Below are positions 47,824 to 58,184 of a DNA stretch of 64,000 bases, one piece after another. Below the pieces are notes generated by a model. That model ran no database searches and was not told the DNA's origin. It saw nothing but the letters and a program-made list of their open reading frames with translations. The translations under genes and the position numbers were made by a program. This stretch comes from Voacanga thouarsii (Eukaryota; Streptophyta; Magnoliopsida; Gentianales; Apocynaceae). Position 1 is the stretch's first letter, and the number at the start of each line of letters is the position of its first letter. The DNA lies in NCBI GenBank assembly GCA_026120185.1, contig JANUWF010001161.1, forward strand, positions 2,056,001-2,120,000, in the 5' to 3' direction.

Positions 47824-48360
47824 TTTTGTCCAAAGGAATCTCATCTTTTTGCTGTAAAACGGATCCTTAGATACTTAATTGGAACATATGATTATGGCTT
47901 GTGGTATCTACGAAAATGCCAGTTGTAAGGTTGAGAGAAAAAGTACCAGTGGATACTATCAATTTCTTGGATATTCTCTTATCTTTTGGTATAACAAAAA
48001 GCAAGCTTGCGTCTCTCTTTCAATAACCGAAGGTAAATACATAGTAGCTGGTAGTTGTTACGCGCAAATTTTGTGGATGAAAAACACCTTGCATGACTTT
48101 GGTTTAAATTTTAATTGCGTTCCTATCTTATGTGATAATACTAGTGCTATCATTTTAATCAAAAAATCATATTCAACATTCTAGAACTAAGCACATTGAA
48201 ATTAAGCATCATTTTATTAGAGATCATGTGCTTAAAGGTGATGTGTATGTTGAATATATTTCAACTGATGAACAACTTGCAGACATTTTCAATAAACCTC
48301 TGACCAAAGATAGATTCAATCATTTGAGAAGAGGTTTAAGAATTACCAAAATTATGTAAC
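47824..48360 (+). pseudogene. Copia RNase H and C-terminus
   Basis: TSGYYQFLGYSLIFWYNKKQ, then SITEGKYIVAG (the family usually has STAEAEYIA), CDNTSAI and, after a shift at about 48180, TKHIEIKHHFIRDHV and YISTDEQLADIFNKPL. A frameshift near 47890 separates it from the RT. Confidence 0.85.
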
Positions 48361-48454
48361 TAACAACTTTGCCAAGGATTTATTTGTTCTTTCTTTCAGA
48401 ACTTCTAAAGATATACCTTTCGGATGGAGATTTTGGACACAATATCCGAGAAAC

Positions 48455-50500
48455 TTGAATCCAAAATCCTTTCAACAAAATACTCTCATTCGGCTTTTGG
48501 ACAAACAAATTTGGACTCAGTTTGAGTCCAAAACAGTAGCAATCCAAAATCGTGTAAAGCCAATTTTAAAAAAATATTCAGATGAAGAAGCGAATAAGTC
48601 CAGAACCCACCTTTTTGAATTTTCAAAATGTATGCATTTTTCAAAAAAAGGTAACCCTATCTCTGGTGCATATCTCTGATTAAGGGCACTTAATTGCACT
48701 TATCTACTCTAGAACCTAGGAAATCACAAAAAGGTTATTTTTCTCTCTCTTAGAAATTTGAAACTGCCATTGTTCTCTCTGCCTTTCTCATTTCATATCT
48801 TCATCTTCTCCATTGAAAAAAAAATTCTTCACCTACTTTCCGCTTCTTCCATGGCAAAACTACTAAAATTAGATAAAAGAACATAACAAAAGATAAAAAA
48901 TGGCAAGAAAAGCAAAGTAGTGGCTAAGACGAAAGCTATTGCCGCCATACAACTGGCTACCAAACAGAAAGGAAAGAAAATCATTGCTGAAGACACAACT
49001 TCACAATCTGACTCATCAATAGAGCTTCTTGTACCAGATAGCTTTGAGACATAGGTACCTCGATTTCTTGATCTGAAATATGAGTTCGACTAGCTATCTA
49101 GAAATAGGACTGTGGTCTCTGCATATCGGGTTGATGCTGAGGCATTTCTGAACTTTTTTTTGACATCTTGAATATGTTTAAGAATTTTGGATAGGGGGCT
49201 TGGCTATTAATAGATGAGAAACTACCCCTCTGATTTGGAAGTTTTATGCAAACTTGAAAAATAGGAGGTTTGAGGAGACTGTGGAAGGTTTTATGGTGCA
49301 ATGGTATACCTCTAGAGTAGGCTCAGTAAATATGGAATTTAAGCATTAGTTGTTGAATTGAATTTTTGGAGTCAGAGATGGAGGGATCCAATTTTTTGAA
49401 ATGAACAAATTTCTAGAAGAATCAGACCTATTTAATGTGGGAAGGTTTGAGCCAAGGTTTATTGGAGGAAAAAAATTTTAAAATTCAAGTGACAGAAATT
49501 GAAAGTGGTCGAATGGTTCTAGAAAGATCTTGCACCATATGGTGTCGACTATGGTTGCTCCAAGTTTTGAGCATAAAACATCCGTAAGCATCATGCAAAT
49601 GATACTGATGTTAGACTTGTCTGAGGGAAGACAGATCAGTTTTGGTTTTCTGGCAGTAAAGCTTATGTTTCAATTGAGAAATACATCTGATAAGGCACTA
49701 TCGTATGGCAATCTTTTGACCAAAGTCTTTAGTCATTTTAACGTGAATTTCAGTACTTGTCCTCCTGGACATCTTAAGACAAATAAGCATGGAATCCTTT
49801 GAAAAATGAGATTTGTAGAAGTGAACAAGGAATAGGTCTTGCTTAGAAATGTGTCGGATGAGGAAAAGAAAAAACTTAGCAAAATCAAGGCTGAAAGAAA
49901 AAGAACTTCACCCGCTACCCAAACAGGAACAAAACAGAAGTTTGATATAGGAGAAGAATCCTCAAACAAGGGCAAGAAAAAGACTAAGGATAGTGGACTG
50001 ACTCAAAGCATCCTGAATACATTAAATAGTTGGGCTGAAAATTTTGATGGAGTTTGGACAAAAGTTACGATTGAGTTTCAGAATTTAGGAACTAGATTGA
50101 GCAATATGGAGGAAACGAAAGTTGAAAAGACTACTAAAGGAATCCCTAATGAATAGGCTCCTTCTCAAGAACAAATGCCTGAAAAAGAAACTGCATCTCC
50201 CTAAGTTAAAGAAGCGACTAATAAATTGACTGAACAAGAGGTGCAACAGCAAAAGGAAAAAGAAAAAGAAATAGGAAGTAGAAGACAGTGAGAAAGATAG
50301 AGGAAAAGAGAGTGAAGTTCCCACATCTACTATCCCTACAGCTGCATTGCAAGCCCCCAAGCCAGCCATACTTGGAAGCTCCTCTAGAAAATGCCAAAAG
50401 CATGTGGTAGTCAAGAGAAAGTCCAGAAGAATTACTGGATAGCATTCCAAGAAGGGTGTTGGCACTAAGCCTACAACTATCCACATTTCCTAACTTGCAA
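48455..50500 (+). pseudogene. Sirevirus-like 3' gene (putative plant transposon protein domain)
   Basis: Decayed plus-strand coding after pol. A basic N-terminal part lies around 48850-49050 (Lys/Arg-rich, then SDSSIELLVPDS). The central part at 49530-49802 (HHMVSTMVAPSFEHKTSVS, SYGNLLTKVFSHFNVN) resembles the domain catalogued as putative plant transposon protein, found in extra 3' genes of Sireviruses. A charged tail (49839-50156) follows, with a possible coiled coil and further broken Lys/Glu-rich sequence. Such genes are sometimes called envelope-like; no signal peptide or membrane segment is visible here, and the function is unknown. Confidence 0.55.
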
Positions 50501-50577
50501 ATCATAACTACTGCCTACTGACCTTCTATGCTTGAACAATTTTATTGTTTTCTTTTAATGAACAAATTTAATGCCTT

Positions 50578-50650
50578 CTGCTCTATAGCTTAAATAATTT
50601 TTTTATGAATGCTTTCTGCTCTATAGCTTAAATAATTTTTTTATGATTTC
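50578..50650 (+). repeat. 36-bp direct duplication
   Basis: CTGCTCTATAGCTTAAATAA with its following T run and ATGA occurs twice in succession with no difference, so it is a recent local duplication. Confidence 0.9.
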
Positions 50651-50797
50651 TGCCTAAACAATTTTACTTTTGCACTAATCTTCCTGTTGATCACTCTAAT
50701 TATATCTCCATTTTCTATCTTAAATTGCTTTCTACACCATATCTCTATTTGATATCTTATTGTTTTCTCTTCTGCAATTTTTTTTTTTTTTATTCAT

Positions 50798-50815
50798 GCC
50801 AAAGGGGGAGAAATT
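50798..50815 (+). other. Internal polypurine tract, Sirevirus style
   Basis: CCAAAGGGGGAGAAATT lies more than 1 kb before the 3' LTR. Further tracts of the same type are at about 51370 (AGAGGGAGTTTTGG) and 51568 (CTAGGGGGAGTTTTG). Confidence 0.65.
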
Positions 50816-50820
50816 AATAT

Positions 50821-51010
50821 GGTTTGAGATGCACTGTGAGTGACTGTGATTGCGATTGTGACTATAAGAATGTATGTGAAGTGAAGTTATTGTGATTGTG
50901 ACAATGAGAATGTATGTGAAGTGAAATTATGATTGAGATACATTGTGAGTAATTGTGATTATGACTATGAGAATATATGTGAAGTGAAATTATGATTGTG
51001 ATGAATTATG
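50821..51010 (+). repeat. Degenerate tandem repeats
   Basis: Three imperfect copies built on GTGACTATGAGAATGTATGTGAAGTGAA, with starts of the GAATRTATGTGAAGTG part near 50868, 50908 and 50971, located just after the first internal polypurine tract. Confidence 0.75.
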
Positions 51011-51623
51011 ACTGTTTATAGTTAGGGTTTGAAGAATGCAAACTGTGAAAAAATTTGGTTCTATGACTTGATAGAGATTATGTTAAGACGTTGTTGTTAT
51101 GGACTAAGGAAATTAAAGTATGGGTATAAGTCTATTGTGAATTCTGACTGATTGAGATTAGGCGGGATAATTTGTTTTGACTATGGATACAATGCGCATT
51201 ATTATTTGGATGATAAGGATACTTAAGTGAAATCTGTGTTGTTTCTTTTTGGTTGCATAGTAAAGTCATTGTGTTCAATTTCCTTGAGAAAAATAAGTTC
51301 GGTCAATTCCAGGAAAATCATTGATCTTTACTCTTGGGGATTTTTTTTTCTTTACCCTACACATACATAGAGGGAGTTTTGGACTCGCATTTCTTCAATC
51401 CAAAATATTAGTCCAAAAATAACTTTTTAAAAGTCTATCTTTTGTCTCATTTTAATCCATTTTGGGTGCACGTTGTGGAAGTCAAAAAAATCTTGAAATC
51501 CAGTCCTATTTTCAAACGCACTTCATAGCTTGCATCTTTCTAAATACTGTTCATATATGCATATACCTAGGGGGAGTTTTGCTTTTTATGATCTATCCTC
51601 TACACCTTCTCATGTACATATCT

Positions 51624-51630
<7 letters not shown>

Positions 51631-51700
<70 letters not shown>
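51631..51700. repeat. (TA)n(CTA)n compound microsatellite
   Basis: TA units to about 51670, then ten CTA units. It lies about 0.3 kb before the 3' LTR. Overlapping Ile/Tyr-rich frames are translations of this run. Confidence 0.95.
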
Positions 51701-51958
51701 TTTAGCTATTTCCTTGAAGAAATAGTCCTTTCTATAGAATGAATAAGGATGTGGAGATTGGTTGGGCCATAGGCTCATTGAGCCCTGTTTATGAGACTAT
51801 GCTTGAATTTTCTTATCTTAATCTCATAAGCACTCTTTGAGTCCTATAATGAGAAAATGCATTTCAGTTAAAAACATTCTTATTTATCTCCATCTAACAT
51901 GTCCATACTGTCTATATCATTATTTTCATATCACAATCTCATCAAGTTTGTCATCACT

Positions 51959-51973
51959 CAAAAAGGGAAAAAT
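51959..51973 (+). other. Copia polypurine tract
   Basis: AAAAAGGGAAAAAT directly before the TG of the 3' LTR at 51974. Confidence 0.85.
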
Positions 51974-53295
51974 TGTTAGCCCTAAGGGCACTCTCCTGTG
52001 TTTTGACTTATGATAAATATTGATGAGGACTAACTTGTGTGATTTATATGTGACAGGACATGTTTACCCTCAGTTCTTCCAAAGGTGTGCAAATGAGACA
52101 GCTAAGCAACTCTTGAGCAATGGAATCCAAGTCAAGTATAACTTCAACTAAAGAGCTTCCAAATTGTGAAGTCATTGTGAAATAACAATAGACTAGGAAT
52201 TGTTGTTAAGGTATTTCACGTAAATTTCTATGTCTCTATTACCTTATGATCAATTTGTTTTTTACCTTAAAGCACACAAATAAAATGATTTCATAGAATA
52301 GGTCTTCATATGTTTGAATTGAGTAGTTTGGATGGACCTCTAAATCCAAAACTCTATCTAATAATCTATAGCATTTTTCAAAATATTTTTGCTTAAAAAA
52401 AGTGTCGTTTTGGACTCAAATTTTAGACGAACATCCTTCCGCTTTGTGAATCCAAAATTCTAAAAATCTTCATAGAACGTAACTAGCCATAACTAGCCGT
52501 TGGGACTTCGGGTTTGGCTCCTATAAAAGCCTTTAGAACTTGATTTTGAAGTAGATTTTTGTGCTATATTTCCCTAAAACACTCTTACATTTTATAATAC
52601 AAAAATCTTTCTTTTTATTTATGCTTTAAAGTGAAACAAAATTGTTCCAAAGGAAAAAGGTGTTCGTGCTTAGCTGTCCATATTCTGCTTAATCTGTGAG
52701 CTATCTTTGTACTCTCTTTCGAATCCATTTTGTATCAAGGTTAAGGAGGTAAAACCCAGTTGGAGTAAGCCTTGATTATTATTTTTGAAGAAGTTGGGAG
52801 TAAAACCAAGTGTGGTGACCCTCTTATGTAAGATTGGTGTCACCTACCACCATTGAGCTGGGAAAAGTCTTTTAGTGAGTTATGTTGAAATCCTTAAGTG
52901 ACAAGTTAAGGTAGTGGACGTAGATCATTTAAAGATCGAACCACTATAAATCCTTGAGTCTTTTCTTGTGCTATTTGCCTAGATTTCTTCACTACATTTT
53001 CACTATCGTCTAATCTTAAATGTTGTATTTTTCACCAAAATCAGTGGCTTATTTATGACCTTTGCATTTTAATTTAAACTTATCCTTGACATCTCAACTA
53101 CCCATTTTTATTTCATAATATTTTCTTATCATTATATACTAATTTTAAAGATCTCTGCTCGCACTCTTGAAGTCGCAAAGCACTCTTGAAGCCGCGAAGC
53201 ATTTCTGCTATTTAGTTTGAATTTTTTAAAGGATCAAAATTTTTAATATGCATTTGTTTGCCAAAATCTTATTCACCCCCCTCTAAGGTCTTTCA
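51974..53295 (+). repeat. Copia 3' LTR
   Basis: 1322 bp, TG...CA, partner of 42125-43445, followed by the GGGTT duplication. Confidence 0.95.
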
Positions 53296-53650
53296 GGGTT
53301 CTTCCCTTCAATTAAGGCCATTCTTAGGGCCTAGTCAATCCTTTTGAATCAAGTCTCAAAATAAAGATAACTAGATTTCTTTGTTTGAGTCTTAAATATT
53401 TAGATCTTCTAAGGTTCTTATAGAATCCAAGCTAAATGCCTAAATCTTTCTATCCCTCGTGCTTAATCTCTTGCTAGATTAGCTATATTTGGATGTTGTT
53501 TCCTAGGGTTCTATCTCTTAAATCAAGTTTTTGTTTTTTACAAATTTTTCAAGAAAAAATTTCTATTTTGAGTTCATTAAAAGATTTTGATTTTGTGAGC
53601 TTTTAGGCCTCAAATTTCATGTAGGATTGAGCCCTCTCAAGCTCATATCA

Positions 53651-53870
53651 CATAATCATTTCATATCTTTACTCGACAAGTTAATTCATCAGAAAAAGAA
53701 AATATTTGATCTTTTTTCAAAAGTTTTTGAAAAGGTTTTCTTATTTTTAGCTTTGTTGGGAATTAAATCTGAAGTATAATTTAATATTCCCAAAAAAAAC
53801 TCCAAAGTTGTTTTTATCTACAACTTTATCTGGAAACTAATTTATTTTTTCAACTATATGAGGTTGTACT
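53651..53870 (-). pseudogene. Endogenous pararetrovirus, right piece: end of RT
   Basis: On the minus strand, VQPHIVEKI and FPDKV (53860-53800) are followed, after a shift, by LGILNYTSDLIPN (about 53775-53735), the RT thumb/connection motif of plant pararetroviruses. It runs into the gypsy composite at 53650. The matching RNase H lies at 34824-35212 on the same strand, which is the expected order. The upstream part of RT is cut off by the LTR at 53871. Confidence 0.72.
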
Positions 53871-55539
53871 TGAAGCTTGAAATATAAAGGAAACACATGC
53901 ATGTTGTAAACAAAGACCAAAAATATGCACAGAGAAAAACACAGTGAAAGAAAATTTTCATTTAATACCTCTGCGCTTTAATGATCTCTTTAGTTGTGAA
54001 GAACTCGATTGAACCATAGGGATCTCTTCTTCTTCACGACTCGTTGATACTTCCGGCTATTTTTCTACTCCTCCGTGGCATGAACGCACTGCCTCCTGCT
54101 TCTCAGAATACTTCACCGCCTAAGCCTTGTTGGTGAAACAATTAGGCAAGGAAAACAAGTCTTTATCTTTCTTGAATCATTGCTATCAATTAACAAAACC
54201 AAGAACGAACAAGAAGGAAAAATGAGAGACAGAGAAAAAAAAAACAAAGGCTTGTCTGGTTTTTTTTTTCACACTGTTCATAGTAATGTATCTTCCATAA
54301 TATATACAGTATTTCTCTAGATAACAAAAACACTGAGATTCTAATATTTCAAAAACCCTTAAAAGTTATCAACAGAAGGTGTTTAGCTTAGTCTAAACTT
54401 TTCTGTTTCGTGAAAGATAAAAAACCCTTTGGTCCTGACTATTAAGCCATTAATATTTTTATTATTTATCCTAGACTCAATGAGCCCAAAAATAATTAAC
54501 ATTGATTATTTATTTTCTGAACTTATAAAAATATCCAAATAAATAATTAATTAGTCCAAATAAACCAAAATAATTATTCAAGTCTTTTATCTAGGTTAGG
54601 CCCAGGTAAATTTTTTCATTATTCAAACTAGGCTTAAGCCATGAATAATTAATTAACCAATTAAATTAGATAATAAAATTAATTTAATTTCTCTCGACCT
54701 TTTATTTTATTCCAATCCAATAATAAATTAGACTTCCTGAATAAAATAAAACTCAATTTAACAGAGACTATTTCCTCAATCTAAAATTAATTAGGACTTA
54801 CGGGTTATTTCAAATACAAAAAAAATGAAGGACCAAAATGAAAAATATCAAAGAAAGCGCTGTGAAAATTTATTTAGCTTTTCAAGCCACATTTAGAAGA
54901 AAGTACTTACTTTTTCTTATTGGTCACGGATTAACCAAAGAGGGACTGAGTTGCACTGGAACTTGCAATGGAAGCGGAGAATGAGGTGCCTACTATTTAA
55001 CTGGAACTCCCGCCAATCTTCTACTCTTACGCATCAAGTGTCTCCAAGGTTCTTCTCTTTGTCTTCCGGAGTATGACTCTACCTTGCTCTTAGGTTAGCT
55101 TGGTAAAAGCTCCTTCTTTGGATAATCCAGATACTCTCCAAGAGAGAAAGAAGAGAAGAACGTGGAATAGAGAAAGAGGAAGAGATGGCACACTTTTCCA
55201 GATGGGAGAACTCGCACAACAACCACATTTTTTTTTCCTTCCTCTTTTGCCTCATATTTTCGGCCAGCCTTATGACTTCATTAAGCCCAAATGGCTGAAA
55301 ACACTAAGACCTAATTGGCTTGGTGCTGTGTTCCAAAACTAATCCAATATTAGCTCAATCCTCTTAATTAATTAAATATCTTTTCTATACTAAGGTAACT
55401 TGAGCTACTCTGAGGACCAAGAGATATATTATTCATGGCTACTAAAATAACTAAAATACCCTTACTATTAAATAGTTGCATTTTACCATTTTAAATATTG
55501 CCATTTATCATCATATGAAAACATTGACCCTAAGAATAA
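53871..55539 (-). mobile_element. Copia-like LTR piece, minus strand, interrupted
   Basis: Second copy of the LTR family at 31860-33760, in reverse. It shares CTGCGTTCATGCCACGAAGG-type sequence (54060-54110), the GGTTATTT...AATTAATT region and the stretch about 54430-54830. The minus-strand end reads CAAGCTTCA, directly next to pararetroviral RT. About 0.6 kb (roughly 54830-55410) is not in the other copy. Its upstream half is cut off by the Del/Tekay-like element at 55540 and lies beyond the window. Whether it is a solo LTR or part of a longer element cannot be seen. Confidence 0.75.
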
Positions 55540-57845
55540 TGTAAAACCCCCAGAAAACCAAGGCCCGCCAGGGCCGGGGATGTCGCCCCATCCGAATGAC
55601 AAGGGGTCTTTATAACTAGGTCACAAATAAAAATTGCTGGAATAAAAAATACTCAAACTAAAAGAATTTATTACAACCCAAAAATACTTCAAAAGTACAT
55701 CCATGAAATTCCAAAACAAAAACCATAATCAAAATCACCCACACTCGTCTCCCAAAGCAGTACATAAAATCAAAAAAACACATTCTCTTCCAAGGTAGCT
55801 ACTCACCCACAACAAGATCAACCTGAAATCATGATAAAATGTGGTGAGACAGAAATCTCAGTAAGTCCGTGTGTGCTTTGGGTGTTTAGCAGAAATAGTT
55901 CGTGGATGCAAAGTGTGAAATCTTTATAAGAGAAACATTGGCAAGCAATAAACATTAGTCAAAAGCAAGAGTGGCGTTTTGGCTCTTCTAGCCATACATA
56001 AGTAATGAAATCAACCACTCGAAAGAAAGGGATATGAGTTACCACACTTTGGGCCCCATAACCGGTCAGAATGCCTAACACGTTGTGCAGACTGACAAAA
56101 GTAGGTGATCAGCCTACTGGGCAAGATACTCCTCCTTCTCTATACCCAAACAACCAACGGGTGTCCATTCCGGCAAAAACACAGTCACTTGACTGAAACA
56201 AAATAAACTGCTAGCTCGGACCAGCATGACTCACTGGAACTGGCATCTTATCCGGGAAGGACTCACCCCTCAGAGGTGGCCACCTACTGAGCGACTCACC
56301 CTAACCCTTCAAAGACCAGTCCTAGTAGTCCACCCTTATTGAGTACTCAGCGACATTCCCCACTTGGGATAAAATGAACAGAGCATTGTGCTTCATAACA
56401 ATGTGAGGGTTTCCAAAGCTTTGAGAGAAATTAGTTTTAGAAAGAGTTTCGAGTTTGGAAAAAATCTGCTCATTAACTTTTGAACAATTCCAGCGTTGGA
56501 AATAAAGATGAATTCAACTCTCAATTGCCTTCAAATAAACGAGTGTCCATACACTCCATATTTAGCTTGCCATAAGAAAACATTTCACATCGATAGGTTT
56601 TATGCAGGAGCTTACCTGATTCTTGCTCACAACAACAAGGACTCGGACAGATGACCTAACCCCACATGGGCAAATACAAATCTTAATCAGTTTCAAGCCA
56701 CAATCCACTTTCTCAATTTTAAATTAACTTAATTCAATACTACCATAATCCTAGTGTCCCAAGCTTTAAGGCAAAACAATAATTGAATAGGTTTATAAGC
56801 TCAGTTTAATTTGTTATTTAAAATAATTAATGGATTAGGAAATAAATTCTATTAAGTTGAAAGTTCAACTCTTGTTAAGGAAAATTTAGAGTTTATTTGA
56901 TCAAGAGCCATAGGTGGTACTAGGTAAAATAGTGATTTAATGGTAGCTTAGTTGTTAGAAAATAATTGATAGCTAAAACTAGTTAAGATTAAATTTAATA
57001 AGTCTTTCTTGGAAAATAATAAGTAAATCCTTAAGGGTTTTGATCTAGTAAATATTTTATTAAGTATGAATCTTTTTCAAAAGGCTTTAATTAATTTGCT
57101 TTATTTTAAATAATATTTATTTATTTTATTTTCTAGAAAAATCATTATTTATTTGACTAAAATATCCTTTACATATATTATAATTCCAAATCTACCCTTC
57201 CTAGGGTTTTCGAAAGTCTTTAGCAAAATTCATTAGTAAATATTTTATTCATGAAATAAAATTTGCTTAGGGACAACTAGATCAGGATCAAGATTCCATG
57301 GTCAACCATAATCAATAACATACTCAATCCTTCAATTCATCAAATCATCCAAGACTTGCACATAGGCATAGATCTAAATTTATTATTACATTATTTAACC
57401 TCTACTAGCATAAACATGATCATGGCTTCAAAATCTAATCATGCATATAAATCCTATTCACCCATGGTGACATAATCTCTAGCATGCTTCATCACAAATA
57501 CTACTTATGACATGCATCAAATCTCAACTCATCATTAAATCCACCAATATAATCCTTCCATGCATAAATCCCATCTCCATCTCAATCATACACATACTCA
57601 TGCTTCAATCAGCAACCTCACATGCACAAACCCATCGCCATTCATCAACCTAGAGACATGATTCTAAATTTTAAAGAGAGGATTGATGGTACTTACTTGA
57701 TTGATGAATGACTTGAAGGAGTTTAGAGAAGACCTCAACCCATCTACCTCAACCCCTAGATGGCTAATCTTGTTCAATAAGGGTGGCGAAAGCATGGTCA
57801 TGGGAAAAGAGACCATTCGGCCAAGAGGGGAATTTCAGTCCATGA

Positions 57846-57872
57846 GAGGGAGAGAGAGAGAGAGAGAGAGAA
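57846..57872. repeat. (GA)n microsatellite in LTR
   Basis: Counterpart of the CT run at 8301-8359 in the related solo LTR. Confidence 0.9.
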
Positions 57873-58155
57873 AGAAGAAGAGATCATTAGCATGCTTATT
57901 CACATATGTTTTCATTAGAGATTAAGTTTGAAGAGGATGAAGTTGTTAGAATAAGTTTACCTTGAAGATGTTCTTGTTCTTCACAGAAATTTCTGCTTTT
58001 GATCCAAAGTAGCAAGATGATTTGAGGAGTTTGATGTTAATAAGGGTGTTGATGAATGCACAGCAAGGAGTAGATCAAATTTGGAGATTTTCGTGAGGGT
58101 TTGAAGTGGTTTGGAGGGGAATTAGGTGTGGAGAAGAGGTAGGTGTTCTTGGTGT

Positions 58156-58184
58156 AGTGTGTGTGTGTGTGTGTGTGTGTGTGT
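58156..58184. repeat. (GT)n microsatellite in LTR
   Basis: About 14 GT units. The related solo LTR has only a short AACACACAC at the matching place (about 8047). Confidence 0.9.

Larger units (their letters stand above)
42125..53295 (+). mobile_element. Ty1/copia element, Sirevirus-like, 11.2 kb, complete but dead
   Basis: Two LTRs of 1321 and 1322 bp (42125-43445 and 51974-53295), both TGTTAGCCCTAAGGGC...TTTCA, and identical GGGTT flanks (42120-42124 and 53296-53300). In order: primer site, gag, protease, integrase, RT and RNase H (integrase before RT defines copia), then a long 3' region with a further degraded gene and several purine-rich tracts, then the last tract and 3' LTR. The long LTRs, extra 3' gene and multiple tracts are Sirevirus traits. 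Every coding part has stops or shifts. It lies in the 3' LTR of the gypsy composite. Confidence 0.92.
35213..53650 (+). mobile_element. Ty3/gypsy composite with inverted left arm, 18.4 kb with nested insertions
   Basis: Flanked by CATAA at 35208-35212 and 53651-53655, and by pararetroviral pol sequence on both sides. The right part is an ordinary plus-strand order: truncated 5' LTR (about 36271-36726), primer site, gag/protease remnants, polypurine tract and 3' LTR (39703-53650, split by two insertions). The left part (35213 to about 36270) is a minus-strand copy of the same element's last internal 250 bp, polypurine tract and whole LTR. Both outer edges are therefore the U5 ends of LTRs. RT, RNase H and integrase are missing, so movement would have needed enzymes from a relative. 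Confidence 0.8.
39703..53650 (+). repeat. Gypsy 3' LTR split by two insertions
   Basis: The LTR occupies 39703-39819, 41847-42124 and 53301-53650, about 740 bp in all. It starts TGTGGAGATC and ends CTCATATCA. The order and continuity follow the unbroken inverted copy at 35213-36017. Confidence 0.85.

Noticed and set aside
50085..50505. Minus-strand 95- and 133-codon frames, hydrophobic
   Set aside because: They are antisense to the charged 3' region of the copia element.
51462..51742. Plus-strand frames with Ile/Tyr and Leu runs
   Set aside because: They are translations of the TA/CTA microsatellite.
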